This document shows, one piece after another, positions 7,485-16,530 of a DNA stretch of 64,000 bases (position 1 is the stretch's first letter; every line of letters begins with the position of its first letter). This stretch comes from Lachnospiraceae bacterium (GTDB lineage Bacteria; Bacillota; Clostridia; Lachnospirales; Lachnospiraceae): positions 27,020-91,019 of the forward strand of contig JAGBBP010000025.1 in assembly GCA_017938405.1 (NCBI GenBank), given 5' to 3'. The notes beneath the pieces were generated by a model. The model worked only from the letters and a program-made list of their open reading frames with translations. It had not been told where the DNA came from and did not search any database. The position numbers were made by a program, and so were the translations under genes.

Positions 7485-10339
7485 TATCTCGGTACCTCTT
7501 CCATTACATAAAGCTCAATCTGGTCAAATTCCTGCAAATCATTGAACTTCTCGAATACAAGACCACACTCGTAGCCGGTTGCCACTTCCTTTACATCGTC
7601 CTTGAAACGCTTTAAGGATGCAAGCTCGCCCTCGAAAATCTGCTCGCCTTCACGGGAAATACGAGCCTTACAACCACGGACAATCTTACCGTCAAGTACA
7701 TAAGAACCTGCAATCATACCAAGGCCGGATGCCTTAAATACCTGACGAACCTCCGCATGACCGATTACCTTTTCTACAAATACCGGATCAAGAAGACCCT
7801 TCATTGCAGCTTCCACGTCTTCGATTGCGTTATAGATGACACGATACAATCTTACGTCTACCTTTTCGCGATCTGCCATTTCCTTTGCCTGATTATCCGG
7901 ACGAATATTAAATCCGATAATAATCGCATTGGATGCACTCGCGAGTGTAACGTCGGACTCATTTACCGCACCTACACCGCTGTGAATAATGCGGATTGCA
8001 ACTTCGTCGTTGCTGAGCTTAAGAAGACTCTGCTTCACTGCTTCCACGGAACCCTGTACGTCAGCCTTAACAATAAGGTTGAGTTCCTTGATATTACCTG
8101 CCTGAATCTGGGAGAACAAGCCATCCAGGGAAAGCTTCGCCTTGGTATCGGCAATCAAACGTTCCTTACCCTGTGCAATAAATGCTTCCGCAATATTTCT
8201 TGCTTCCTTCTCGTTCTCACATGCCATTACGATTTCACCGGCATTCGGCACTTCATTTAAGCCAAGAATTTCTACAGGTGTAGACGGGGTTGCTTCCTTA
8301 ACTCTGCGTCCCTTATCATCCATCATGGCACGTACTTTACCGTACGCGGAACCGATGGCTACAATATCGCCCACATGGAGCGTACCCTTCTGTACAAGGA
8401 TGGTTGCAACCGGGCCCTTACCCTTATCCAGCTGTGCCTCGATTACGATACCTCTTGCCTTACGATTCGGATTTGCCTTTAATTCACACATCTCCGCAGT
8501 CAAAAGTACCATCTCAAGAAGCTGGTTAATACCTTCCTTGGTATGTGCGGATACCGGTACGAAAATGGTGTCGCCGCCCCAGTCTTCCGCCACTAACTCG
8601 TGCTCCGTAAGCTCCTGCTTTACACGCTCTACGTTTGCACTCGGCTTATCAATCTTATTTACCGCAACAATAATCTGAATACCTGCCGCCTTTGCATGGT
8701 TAATCGCCTCTACGGTCTGCGGCATTACACCGTCGTCCGCCGCAACTACAAGAATTGCGATATCCGTAGACTTCGCACCACGCATACGCATGGACGTAAA
8801 CGCTTCGTGTCCCGGAGTATCTAAGAAGGTAATCTGCTCGCCGTTTACATCCACGGTATACGCACCGATATGCTGGGTAATACCGCCTGCCTCACGGGAG
8901 GTAACATTTGCCTCACGGATTGCATCCAAAAGGGATGTCTTACCATGGTCAACATGACCCATAACACAGACAACCGGCGGACGTTTTACCATTAAGCTTT
9001 CGTCTTCCTCTGCCTCCTTAAGAAGCTCCTCTACAATATTTACCTTAACTTCCTTTTCTACGATACAATCGTATTCCAAAGCAATTTCTTCCGCTTCCTC
9101 AAAAGTAATCTCCTGATTAATGGAAACCATCTTTCCTGCAAGGAACAACTTCTTTACCAATGCGGATGCCGGCTGCTTTAACTTGTCGGCAAGCTCCTTC
9201 ACGGTAATCACTTCCGGAACTACGATGGACTTAATCTCTTCCTCTACCGGCTTTACCACCTCAGGCTTAATGAAAGCACCCTTACGATTCGGGTCCTTCT
9301 TCTTAAGCATCTTCTCCATGGAATCCTCATCCATCTCCCGCTCTTTCTTCTTTTCTCTTTCCTTATCGCGGTCACGATGGCTGAATGCCGCCACTCTTTG
9401 TTCTTTTGTCAATTCATTTGCAAAATCTGCTTTAATACTGCTTGCCGCACCGTTTCTGCTGTCATTACGACCACGGGCTGCCGGTCTCTTCTGCTGTACT
9501 GCATCCTTATCCGCATCCTTATCAAAGAAACGGTCCTTATTAAAGCCGCCTCCCTGCGGTCTTCCGCCCATACCGCCTTGCGGACGATTACCCTGCGGTC
9601 TGTCACCGAATCTGCGCTCACCCTGCGGGCGGTCTCCTTGCGGACGATTTCCCTGCGGGCGGTCACCGAATCTGCGCTCACCCTGCGGGCGGTCTCCCTG
9701 CGGTCTCTGGCCCTGCGGGCGGTCACCGAATCTACGCTCGCCCTGCGGACGGTCTCCTTGCGGGCGATTTCCCTGCGGTCTGTCGCCGAATCTGCGTTCT
9801 CCCTGCGGGCGGTCTCCTTGCGGACGATTTCCCTGCGGGCGGTCACCGAATCTGCGCTCACCCTGCGGGCGGTCTCCCTGCGGTCTCTGACTCTGCTGCG
9901 GACGATTGCTCTGAGCCTGTGCGGCTTTTTCGGCAGCCTTTGCAGCCTGACGCTCTGCCTGCTGTGCATATACATTTCCGAGAATATTGATACGCGGTTC
10001 TTCTTTCTTTTCTACCGGTGCCTCACTCTTCTGCGGTTCACTTACCTTTTCTTCTTTCTTTTCTGCCGGTGTTGCTTCTTGTACCGGCTTCTTTTCTGCC
10101 ACCGATTTCTTCGCCGGTTTCTTTTCCGCATCATCCTTCTTTGCGGAACCGGAACTTTCTCCTACCGGCAACTTTCCTCCGTTAATGGAAACACTGCCGC
10201 GAATCATAGAAATCATCTTATCATCCAAATTGCTGGAATGACTCTTGATTTCCAGTCCGAAACCGTTCAGATAACTTATAATGTCCTTACTCTGGATATC
10301 TAATTCCTTTGCAAGTTCACTTACCCTCATTTTTGCCAT
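7484..10339 (-). CDS. infB: Translation initiation factor IF-2 with a long repeat-bearing N-terminus
   Basis: A 951-residue IF-2 that delivers initiator tRNA to the 30S subunit. An N-terminal IF2N domain (about 1-55) is followed by a charged linker with five near-identical 20-residue units rich in RPQG and GERRFGD (about 147-265), a second IF2N domain near 370-420, then the GTPase domain with GHVDHGKTS near residue 460, DTPGHEAF and NKID, and domains II-IV. The ATG at 10339 is preferred over the upstream ATG at 10369 because a GGAGGT site lies 9 nt before it and the family starts with [13 protein letters not shown]. The linker is longer and more repetitive than in most relatives. Confidence 0.97.
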   Translation of the reverse strand: MAKMRVSELAKELDIQSKDIISYLNGFGLEIKSHSSNLDDKMISMIRGSVSINGGKLPVGESSGSAKKDDAEKKPAKKSVAEKKPVQEATPAEKKEEKVSEPQKSEAPVEKKEEPRINILGNVYAQQAERQAAKAAEKAAQAQSNRPQQSQRPQGDRPQGERRFGDRPQGNRPQGDRPQGERRFGDRPQGNRPQGDRPQGERRFGDRPQGQRPQGDRPQGERRFGDRPQGNRPQGDRPQGERRFGDRPQGNRPQGGMGGRPQGGGFNKDRFFDKDADKDAVQQKRPAARGRNDSRNGAASSIKADFANELTKEQRVAAFSHRDRDKEREKKKEREMDEDSMEKMLKKKDPNRKGAFIKPEVVKPVEEEIKSIVVPEVITVKELADKLKQPASALVKKLFLAGKMVSINQEITFEEAEEIALEYDCIVEKEVKVNIVEELLKEAEEDESLMVKRPPVVCVMGHVDHGKTSLLDAIREANVTSREAGGITQHIGAYTVDVNGEQITFLDTPGHEAFTSMRMRGAKSTDIAILVVAADDGVMPQTVEAINHAKAAGIQIIVAVNKIDKPSANVERVKQELTEHELVAEDWGGDTIFVPVSAHTKEGINQLLEMVLLTAEMCELKANPNRKARGIVIEAQLDKGKGPVATILVQKGTLHVGDIVAIGSAYGKVRAMMDDKGRRVKEATPSTPVEILGLNEVPNAGEIVMACENEKEARNIAEAFIAQGKERLIADTKAKLSLDGLFSQIQAGNIKELNLIVKADVQGSVEAVKQSLLKLSNDEVAIRIIHSGVGAVNESDVTLASASNAIIIGFNIRPDNQAKEMADREKVDVRLYRVIYNAIEDVEAAMKGLLDPVFVEKVIGHAEVRQVFKASGLGMIAGSYVLDGKIVRGCKARISREGEQIFEGELASLKRFKDDVKEVATGYECGLVFEKFNDLQEFDQIELYVMEEVPR
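9581..9888 (-). repeat. Five in-frame 60-bp tandem repeats inside infB
   Basis: Units of exactly 60 bp (about 9601-9660, 9661-9720, 9721-9780, 9781-9840 and 9841-9888) differ only at a few third-codon positions. Each encodes a unit of the form [15 protein letters not shown] plus RPQGN or RPQGQ. The repeat is coding and in frame. Confidence 0.9.
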
Positions 10340-10346
10340 GTATTCA

Positions 10347-10709
10347 TTACCTCCGTCGTTGATCCTCATGTTCTAAAAATGCCAGTTGTTTCATCATTGC
10401 CGTTGCAAATCCCGAATCCGTTATTGCAAGCGACGCTCGGAACTCTTTTCCCATCGCGTGGCCCAGTTCGTCTTTTGTTCCGAACAAGTAAACAGGTACG
10501 GAATAATAGGTAGCACTGTCAATAAATTTCTTTTTTGTATTATCGGAAGCCTCCTCGGAAACCACCACCAGCAAAGCTTTTCGCTCTTTAATCGCCGTTT
10601 CCGTCAAAAACTCTCCGGCTGCCACCTTTCCTGCCTTTTGAGCCAAGCCGATATAGGACAAAATCTTCTTTTTCACAGCCTCCTGCATTGCTGCATCATT
10701 GTCCTGCAT
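10347..10709 (-). CDS. ylxQ: L7Ae/L30e-family ribosomal-like protein YlxQ
   Basis: A 120-residue member of the L7Ae/L30e/S12e/Gadd45 RNA-binding family, with the [13 protein letters not shown] motif and a hydrophobic [11 protein letters not shown] core. Such proteins bind kink-turn RNA; YlxQ's exact role is unclear. It lies between ylxR, which it overlaps by 14 bp, and infB, as in most Firmicutes. Confidence 0.92.
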   Translation of the reverse strand: MQDNDAAMQEAVKKKILSYIGLAQKAGKVAAGEFLTETAIKERKALLVVVSEEASDNTKKKFIDSATYYSVPVYLFGTKDELGHAMGKEFRASLAITDSGFATAMMKQLAFLEHEDQRRR

Positions 10710-10968
10710 CGTCTGTCGTCAACTCCTTTTCCAATTCATCGTACACTTCTGTCGGAATTTCACACTGTAGCGAACGTTCCAAGCCTTTACTCTTTCTGGC
10801 TTTTCGGAAACACTCTATGTCATTACAGAGATAAGCGCCTCTTCCGTTCTTTTTCCCTGTCTTATCTAATACTATAGTGTCCTCCGGCGTTTTTAATACA
10901 CGAATCAATTCTTTTTTTGTCTTCATCTCACCGCAACCGGTACATTTACGAAGCGGAATTTTTTTCAT
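10696..10968 (-). CDS. rnpM: YlxR family protein (RnpM)
   Basis: A 90-residue protein with the conserved CTGCGEMKTKKELIRV motif and GRGAYLC strand of the DUF448/YlxR family. In Bacillus subtilis the homologue binds the RNase P RNA and modulates RNase P, hence the name RnpM. It sits directly after nusA and overlaps ylxQ. Confidence 0.92.
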   Translation of the reverse strand: MKKIPLRKCTGCGEMKTKKELIRVLKTPEDTIVLDKTGKKNGRGAYLCNDIECFRKARKSKGLERSLQCEIPTEVYDELEKELTTDDAGQ

Positions 10969-10986
10969 TCACATCAATCCCTTCTT

Positions 10987-12099
10987 CTATTCTTCGCCCA
11001 TCCAGTTGCCCATATCATCATAGTAACCTGCATTTGCCTTCTTCTTCGGCTTAGCACCGCCCTGCGCAAGCTCAGACTTAATATCAATCTTGTAGCCGGT
11101 CAATCTTGCCGCAAGTCTTGCATTCTGACCCTCTCTGCCGATAGCAAGGGAAAGCTGGTAATCCGGAACAATGACCTGTGCGGTACGTGCTTCCGTATCT
11201 ACGGTTACGGAAACCACCTTCGCCGGACTTAACGCATTTTCAATCAACACTTCCGGAACATCGCTCCAGGTAATAATATCAATCTTTTCCCCGTGCAGTT
11301 CATTTACAATCGCATTTACACGTGCGCCGTTTACACCGACACAAGCACCCACCGGATCAACATTCGCATCGTAGGACTTTACTGCCATCTTCGTTCTGGA
11401 ACCCGCATCACGGGAAACCGCCTTAATTTCAACTACGCCGTCACGAATTTCGGTTACTTCCTCCTCAAACAAACGCTTTACAAGCTCCGGATGAGAACGG
11501 GATACGGTAACACGCGGTCCCTTGGTGGTTTCCTTTACTTCCATCACATACACCTTGATACGATCGTTCGGGCGATAAACTTCACCGCGAATCTGCTCAC
11601 CCTCCATGAGGATTGCTTCACACTTTCCTAAATTCACGCTGATGTTATTGCCGAGATAACGCTGAACCACACCGGTAACAACTTCTCTCTGCTTTTCGCT
11701 GTACTGGGTGTAAATTGCCTTACGTTCTTCCTCACGAATCTTCTGTACCACAACCTGCTTTGCCTTCTGAGCTGCAATACGACCGAAATTTCTCGGAGTC
11801 ACTTCAATACTTACGATGTCACCGATCTCATATTTTTCTTTCGGGAATTTAATGGTTGCTTCCGCAAGAGAAATCTCTTCCACTTCATCCTCTACCTCTT
11901 CCACAACTCTCTTTTCTGCCCATACCACAACTTCACCGGAATTGCGATCGATATTAACCTTAATATTATCTGCCTTACCGTAGTTATTCTTGCATGCGGT
12001 AATCAAAGAATTCTCGATTGCCTCAAGCAAAATATCCTTACTGATTCCTTTCTCCTTTTCCAACAGATTCAATGCCTCAATTAATTCCTTTGCGTCCAT
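10987..12099 (-). CDS. nusA: Transcription termination/antitermination factor NusA
   Basis: A 370-residue NusA with an N-terminal RNA-polymerase-binding domain (about 1-125), an S1 domain (about 135-200) and two KH domains (about 230-345), the second marked by AIGREGQNARLAARLTGYKI. It lacks the C-terminal acidic repeats of E. coli NusA, as is normal in Firmicutes. It modulates pausing and termination and lies second in the operon after rimP. The start has a clear AGGAGG site. Confidence 0.97.
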   Translation of the reverse strand: MDAKELIEALNLLEKEKGISKDILLEAIENSLITACKNNYGKADNIKVNIDRNSGEVVVWAEKRVVEEVEDEVEEISLAEATIKFPKEKYEIGDIVSIEVTPRNFGRIAAQKAKQVVVQKIREEERKAIYTQYSEKQREVVTGVVQRYLGNNISVNLGKCEAILMEGEQIRGEVYRPNDRIKVYVMEVKETTKGPRVTVSRSHPELVKRLFEEEVTEIRDGVVEIKAVSRDAGSRTKMAVKSYDANVDPVGACVGVNGARVNAIVNELHGEKIDIITWSDVPEVLIENALSPAKVVSVTVDTEARTAQVIVPDYQLSLAIGREGQNARLAARLTGYKIDIKSELAQGGAKPKKKANAGYYDDMGNWMGEE

Positions 12100-12130
12100 A
12101 ATATCCTCCTTATCGTTTTTTGTTCTTAAC

Positions 12131-12598
12131 TTAAAAATGAATGGCTAACTTTATCATTGCAATGCTTTCTCTCGGAATCGTCATCGTTTCCTCTTCCGAA
12201 ATACCCAGCACAATGTTTTCTTCATCGAAGCTTATAAGCTCACCCTCGAACTCTTTTTGCTTATTTAACGGCTTATACAGCTTTACCTCCACATCTTCCC
12301 CAATACTGCGGGCAAAATCCTTATCTTTTTTCAACTGTCTGCCCAGTCCCGGTGAACTGATTTCCAAAAAATATGCTTCCGGAATAAAATCCTCCACATC
12401 CAGCAAATCACTTAACTCTCTGCTGACCGCCTCACAGTCATCAATGGTAATGCCGCCTTCCTTGTCAATGTAGGCACGCAGATAATAGTTACTGCCTTCC
12501 TTCACATACTCCACATCCACTAATTCGAAGCCGTTCCGCTCCATAATCGGCAGGAGCAACGCTTCGGTCTTCTGCTCGTAATCGTCTCTTTTTGCCAT
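12131..12598 (-). CDS. rimP: Ribosome maturation factor RimP
   Basis: A 155-residue RimP needed for 30S maturation. The N-terminal domain includes the GFELVDVEYVKEG segment, and SSPGLGRQLKKD near residue 85 leads into the SH3-like C-terminal domain. The ATG at 12598 has a GGAG ribosome binding site. The frame is open a further 68 codons upstream, but that stretch reads through the folded leader and is not part of the family. It is the first gene of the rimP-ribF operon. Confidence 0.95.
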   Translation of the reverse strand: MAKRDDYEQKTEALLLPIMERNGFELVDVEYVKEGSNYYLRAYIDKEGGITIDDCEAVSRELSDLLDVEDFIPEAYFLEISSPGLGRQLKKDKDFARSIGEDVEVKLYKPLNKQKEFEGELISFDEENIVLGISEEETMTIPRESIAMIKLAIHF

Positions 12599-12816
12599 AA
12601 ACTCTCCTTTAGCACACTCTTTCTTGTTGGAAACCGTTGGAACCTCTAAAATCGAGTTCTGCTTGCAGAACTCGGGCGCGCGAGCGGTGTCCGAAGGACT
12701 ATCTACCATTCCGCGAGCTGCGCATCCACGCGGAGCGTTTCTTAATGCAACGAGAATCGCTTGCATTAAGAAAGAGTGGACTTTCGTCCACTCTTTGCTC
12801 AACCTTTATGCTACCA
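12599..12816 (-). ncRNA. Highly structured 5' leader of the rimP-nusA-infB operon
   Basis: Between the predicted transcription start (about 12816) and the rimP start, the leader contains at least three strong hairpins: 11-bp arms at 12771-12781 and 12786-12796 closing a GAAA tetraloop on the minus strand, 13-bp arms at 12738-12750 and 12761-12773, and 10-bp arms at 12653-12662 and 12665-12674. The GC-rich middle (12675-12735) adds a short GTCC/GGAC stem. The first two hairpins share three bases, so they may exclude each other at the ends. It may be a regulatory leader or an inserted palindromic repeat; no known riboswitch class is recognised. Confidence 0.55.
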
Positions 12817-12822
12817 AAAGGT

Positions 12823-12851
12823 ATTATATCATGTAAATCAGGAAAAATCAA
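12823..12851 (-). promoter_or_regulatory. Sigma-A-type promoter of the rimP operon
   Basis: On the minus strand TTGATT (12846-12851), a 17-bp spacer and a perfect TATAAT (12823-12828). It predicts a leader of about 215 nt before rimP. Confidence 0.8.
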
Positions 12852-12897
12852 GCATTTTTTGGAAAAAACTTTCTTTTCCTATCAATACTCTACCGAA

Positions 12898-15177
12898 TTA
12901 TCCTCTGTAGTAGTTGATAAGACAACCCTTTGTAATAATCTCTCTTTCATCGTCGGTCAACTCGCCGAGACGTACAGTAAACGGAACAAGCTTTTCGCCT
13001 ACCACATACGCGGTAATCTCGGACTGCTTCTCAACCACGGCCTTCTTAATATCCTTTAAGAAGATATAGTCACCGTTCTTAAACGGTAACTCTCCGTCGA
13101 TTAAGAACGGAAGCATACCCCAGTTGATGAGGTTACTGCGATAACGCTTGGTTGCGTATTCCTTTGCAATGTTTGCAAGACCGCCGAGAACCTTCTGACA
13201 GCTTGCCGCCTGCTCACGAGCGGAACCGTCACCCGGCTTCGTTGCGTAGATTACGCTACCGATTTCGGTGGCAGCCGGATTTACCGCCATCTGCTTTGCT
13301 ACCATATCAAATGCAGCTGCAACTTCCGCATTTGCCTCACTGATGGATGCACCTGCGATTCTTGCCTTCTCAGCCTTCTGTACTTCCTTTGCACGACCTA
13401 CGTATGCCGGATCCTTTCTGGAAAGAGTAAACTCAGCTAAGCCGAGCGGATTGGAACGGTAAGAGGAAGTCTCACCGGACGGAATCAACTCGTCGGTGGT
13501 AGTAACCGGATCATGAATCTCGGAAACAACCTTAAGAAGCATATCGTCGGTCAAAGCGGACATTACCGGCCAGTCAACGATACCCGGACCGAACTTCACT
13601 TCCGCATCCTTATCCGGCTTTCCTGCGCCGAAGTATACTCTATTCTCATAAATGGAAGAATCAAAATAATAAGCCGGCTTCGTAAATACGGTATCAAGCT
13701 CATCTGCACCGGTTAAGAAGCCCTTGTTTGCTGCGGTTGCTGCGATGGAACGAGCGTCCATAAGAGCAACGGAAGCAATCTGACCGTTGGTAACCTTGGA
13801 ACCTTCGCGGTTCGGGAAATTACGGGTGGAATGACGAATACTTAAGCCGTTGTTTGCCGGAACATCACCTGCGCCAAAGCACGGTCCGCAGAATGCGGTA
13901 CGAATGGTAGCACCGGCACGCATCAGCTCTGCCACTCTGCCATTCTTCACCAGTTCCATGAAAATCGGCTGGCTGGCCGGATATACGCTTAAGGAGAACT
14001 CATCGTTACCGATGAACTTATCCTTTAAGATATCCGCAGCGTCACAAATATTTTCGAAGCCGCCGCCTGCACAACCTGCGATAACGCCCTGCTCGATGTA
14101 GAGCTTGCCGTTACGGATCTTGTCGCGAAGCTTATAGGTAACCTTGTTATTATCAAGGCTCACAAGTGCCTTCTTTTCAACTTCTGCAAGGATATCCTCA
14201 AGGTTTGCCTTTAAATCGGCAATGGTGTATACATTGCTCGGATGGAACGGCATAGCAATCATCGGGCGGATCTTGTCAAGTTCTACCTCGATAATACCGT
14301 CATAGTAAGCTACCGGCGCAAGCTTTAACTCCTTATAGTCTTCCTTACGTCCGTGCATCTCGTAGAACTCTTCCACTGCGGAATCGGTCTCCCAGATGGA
14401 GGAAAGACAGGTAGTCTCCGTGGTCATAACGTCCACACCGATACGGTAGTCCACGCTCATGTTGTGAACGCCTTCACCGAAGAATTCCATTACCTTATTA
14501 TTAACATAACCGTTGGCGAATACAGCACCGATGATAGCCAGTGCAATATCCTGCGGGCCTACACCCTTAGCCGGCTTACCGGTCATATGTACGCCCACTA
14601 CCTTCGGCATGTTGATATCGTAAGTCTTGTTAAGAAGCTGCTTTACAAGTTCCGGACCACCCTCACCCACTGCCATGGTACCCAAAGCGCCGTAACGTGT
14701 ATGGCTGTCGGAACCGAGAATCATTTTACCGCCGCCTGCCAGCATTTCTCTTGCAAACTGGTGAATAACAGCCTGATGCGGCGGAACATAAATGCCGCCG
14801 TAACGCTTTGCACAGGAAAGACCAAACATGTGGTCATCTTCGTTAATGGTACCGCCTACCGCACAAAGACTGTTGTGACAGTTGGTCAAAACGTACGGAA
14901 CCGGGAACTCGGTGAGTCCGCTGGCTCTTGCGGTCTGAATAATACCTACAAACGTAATGTCATGGGAGGTAAGCTTATCAAACTTAATCTTAAGCTTATC
15001 CATGGAACCGGAGGTATTATGTGCCTCTAAAATTCCATACGACAACGTTGCCTTCTTTGCCTCTTCTGCTGCCGGAACACTTCCGAGCAGCGCAGTTAAT
15101 TTCTGCTTGCCGTCTGCGGTATCTTCGATTACTTCACCGTTTACCACATACGCGCCGTTTTTTAATAATGTAATCAT
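12898..15177 (-). CDS. Aconitase-family hydratase (YbhJ-like)
   Basis: A 759-residue aconitase superfamily protein. It has GSDSHT at 155-160, a GCAGG cysteine near 370 and the paired-cysteine CGPC motif near 435, consistent with the three ligands of a 4Fe-4S cluster, and a C-terminal swivel domain. The overall pattern resembles the uncharacterised E. coli YbhJ type more than AcnA, AcnB or LeuC. The substrate is unknown; a citrate- or related-acid hydratase is possible. No citrate synthase or isocitrate dehydrogenase gene is adjacent. It probably forms its own transcription unit. Confidence 0.85.
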   Translation of the reverse strand: MITLLKNGAYVVNGEVIEDTADGKQKLTALLGSVPAAEEAKKATLSYGILEAHNTSGSMDKLKIKFDKLTSHDITFVGIIQTARASGLTEFPVPYVLTNCHNSLCAVGGTINEDDHMFGLSCAKRYGGIYVPPHQAVIHQFAREMLAGGGKMILGSDSHTRYGALGTMAVGEGGPELVKQLLNKTYDINMPKVVGVHMTGKPAKGVGPQDIALAIIGAVFANGYVNNKVMEFFGEGVHNMSVDYRIGVDVMTTETTCLSSIWETDSAVEEFYEMHGRKEDYKELKLAPVAYYDGIIEVELDKIRPMIAMPFHPSNVYTIADLKANLEDILAEVEKKALVSLDNNKVTYKLRDKIRNGKLYIEQGVIAGCAGGGFENICDAADILKDKFIGNDEFSLSVYPASQPIFMELVKNGRVAELMRAGATIRTAFCGPCFGAGDVPANNGLSIRHSTRNFPNREGSKVTNGQIASVALMDARSIAATAANKGFLTGADELDTVFTKPAYYFDSSIYENRVYFGAGKPDKDAEVKFGPGIVDWPVMSALTDDMLLKVVSEIHDPVTTTDELIPSGETSSYRSNPLGLAEFTLSRKDPAYVGRAKEVQKAEKARIAGASISEANAEVAAAFDMVAKQMAVNPAATEIGSVIYATKPGDGSAREQAASCQKVLGGLANIAKEYATKRYRSNLINWGMLPFLIDGELPFKNGDYIFLKDIKKAVVEKQSEITAYVVGEKLVPFTVRLGELTDDEREIITKGCLINYYRG

Positions 15178-15241
15178 CGTTCTACCCTTTCTAACGTCCT
15201 GCGACGCCTTTCTATTCTATATTATTTCAACACGAAAGAAG

Positions 15242-15264
15242 GGCTATACCTATTCGATATAGCC
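15242..15264 (-). terminator. Terminator-like hairpin overlapping the end of the small membrane protein gene
   Basis: GGCTATA (15242-15248) and TATAGCC (15258-15264) form a 7-bp stem that includes the stop codon of the gene ending at 15250. On the minus strand it is followed by the pyrimidine run CTTCTTTC. The tail is weaker than a classical T-run. Confidence 0.5.
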
Positions 15265-15840
15265 ATCCTTCGGGTTAATATAGTATACATCATCACATCC
15301 GGTTACTGCGGTGGAGTTAAACAAACCTTCTCCGGCCTTTAACCATGCTGTCACTTCATTCTCAGCCGAGTCCTTCAACTCCAGACTGATTTTTCCGTTA
15401 AAATCATACAAGAACTGGCCACTTTCCAACACAACATCGCCGCCGTCTGCAAACTCAATATAAACGCAAAGCAATGCTTCTCCGGTCAATTCGGAGAGTT
15501 TATGACTTTCCGTGGATTCCTTCCGCTTCTGCTTTGCGGCAACCGCCCCGAGATCCATCACTTCCGTTATCTGCACCTCTCCGATTTCTTCCCCTTCTTC
15601 GTCTTTTGTACTATCGTATCCGGTGTACCAATAAGACACTTTTGTAATAGCATGCGATGATTTGTTCTTAATCACAAATTTGTTCTCCATGCCCTTTTCA
15701 ACACAAATCAAAACTACTACCACTGCCATCAAAAATCCGAAAACCCCAAGCCCAATTCCGATTGCTTTTTTATTAAGCTTCGGCTCCTCCTGCTTTTTCT
15801 TGCTTTCGTATCCGTAATTCTTTGCTTTTACTTTGCTCAT
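15250..15840 (-). CDS. Uncharacterised single-pass membrane protein
   Basis: A 196-residue protein with a lysine-rich N-terminus, one transmembrane helix at about residues 26-46 and an extracytoplasmic remainder with several beta-strand-like stretches (for example IKNKSSHAITKVSYWYTGYD). I do not recognise a named family. The topology suggests a type II membrane protein with a small beta-rich domain. The ATG at 15840 is chosen for its AGGAG site; the frame extends 20 codons further without one. It follows cheX and may share its transcript. Confidence 0.75.
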   Translation of the reverse strand: MSKVKAKNYGYESKKKQEEPKLNKKAIGIGLGVFGFLMAVVVVLICVEKGMENKFVIKNKSSHAITKVSYWYTGYDSTKDEEGEEIGEVQITEVMDLGAVAAKQKRKESTESHKLSELTGEALLCVYIEFADGGDVVLESGQFLYDFNGKISLELKDSAENEVTAWLKAGEGLFNSTAVTGCDDVYYINPKDGYIE

Positions 15841-15923
15841 TCCGACTCTCCTAAACCTTAATAATCCTTTCAAAAAAAGAGGTGATGCCCATTGCGTCAC
15901 CTTCTCTTTTGTATTTCCTGCCC

Positions 15924-16397
15924 TTACGACAGTTTCAATAAGAAGAACAACTTCACTTCACCGCCCTCATATAAAAGCGGTACCTTAATTGATGTCATAT
16001 TCGGTGATGTTAACTGCGCATTTCCCATACCAAGGGTCGGCGGAGTAATATCAATTCTGATATTATTATTGGAAAGCAACGTTGCCGCATTTCCCATAAT
16101 CATATTACCGAGTTCACTCAACGCACTTTTGGCCATATCATCGATTTCCGCAACAGGCATTCCCATCATCATGCGGGATGCAATATCCTTTGCTACATTC
16201 ATATCAAAAACGATACAAACTTGTCCAGACATTTCACCTGTTACACCAAGCATAATAAACACCGGTTCCCCGTCGATGGACACGTTATCCTTGGAAAGCG
16301 GGCCTACCTTTGTCTGAATAGCACAAACCTGTGATAAAATCTGCTGTGCCGAAACTAAAAACGGGTTGATATGTTCTACCGAAATAATTGTTGCCAT
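15924..16397 (-). CDS. cheX: Chemotaxis phosphatase CheX
   Basis: A 156-residue CheC/CheX/FliY-family protein with the single active-site signature ExxN (SELGN near residue 92), as in CheX, a CheY-P phosphatase dimer. The ATG at 16397 matches the usual MxxIxxEHINPFL start and has a purine-rich site upstream. No other che genes are adjacent; cheR lies 23 kb away. CheX-like proteins can also serve non-chemotactic response regulators. Confidence 0.88.
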   Translation of the reverse strand: MATIISVEHINPFLVSAQQILSQVCAIQTKVGPLSKDNVSIDGEPVFIMLGVTGEMSGQVCIVFDMNVAKDIASRMMMGMPVAEIDDMAKSALSELGNMIMGNAATLLSNNNIRIDITPPTLGMGNAQLTSPNMTSIKVPLLYEGGEVKLFFLLKLS

Positions 16398-16485
16398 AGA
16401 ATCCCCATACCTTTCTTGCTTTACGCCGATTCTTTTGTAGTTAAAAAACAAACAAATATCCATCCACCCTTAACTTGTTATTTCT

Positions 16486-16514
16486 ATCATACCAAATTTG
16501 CGCAAGAGTTTCAA
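16486..16514 (-). promoter_or_regulatory. Sigma-A-type promoter of cheX
   Basis: On the minus strand TTGAAA (16509-16514), a 17-bp spacer and TATGAT (16486-16491), about 90 bp before the cheX start. Confidence 0.7.
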
Positions 16515-16530
16515 TAGTTTTCAAAATTTT

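Noticed and set aside
9120..9890. Long plus-strand open frame opposite infB
   Set aside because: It mirrors the repeated RPQG region and gives a low-complexity Cys/Gly/Pro protein with no ribosome binding site. It is a shadow of infB.
9601..9900. Regular repeats that might be taken for a CRISPR array
   Set aside because: The units are directly adjacent without variable spacers and keep the infB reading frame.
12675..12735. Possible tRNA in the rimP leader
   Set aside because: Short stems and loops are present, but there is no T-loop consensus, acceptor pairing or CCA-like end.
12599..12802. In-frame upstream extension of rimP by 68 codons
   Set aside because: It reads through the hairpin leader, has no ribosome binding site at its start, and begins only about 14 nt after the predicted transcription start. 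The family begins at the ATG at 12598.
14353..15030. 225-codon plus-strand open frame opposite the aconitase-like gene
   Set aside because: No ribosome binding site or recognisable family; the opposite strand is a well-conserved enzyme.
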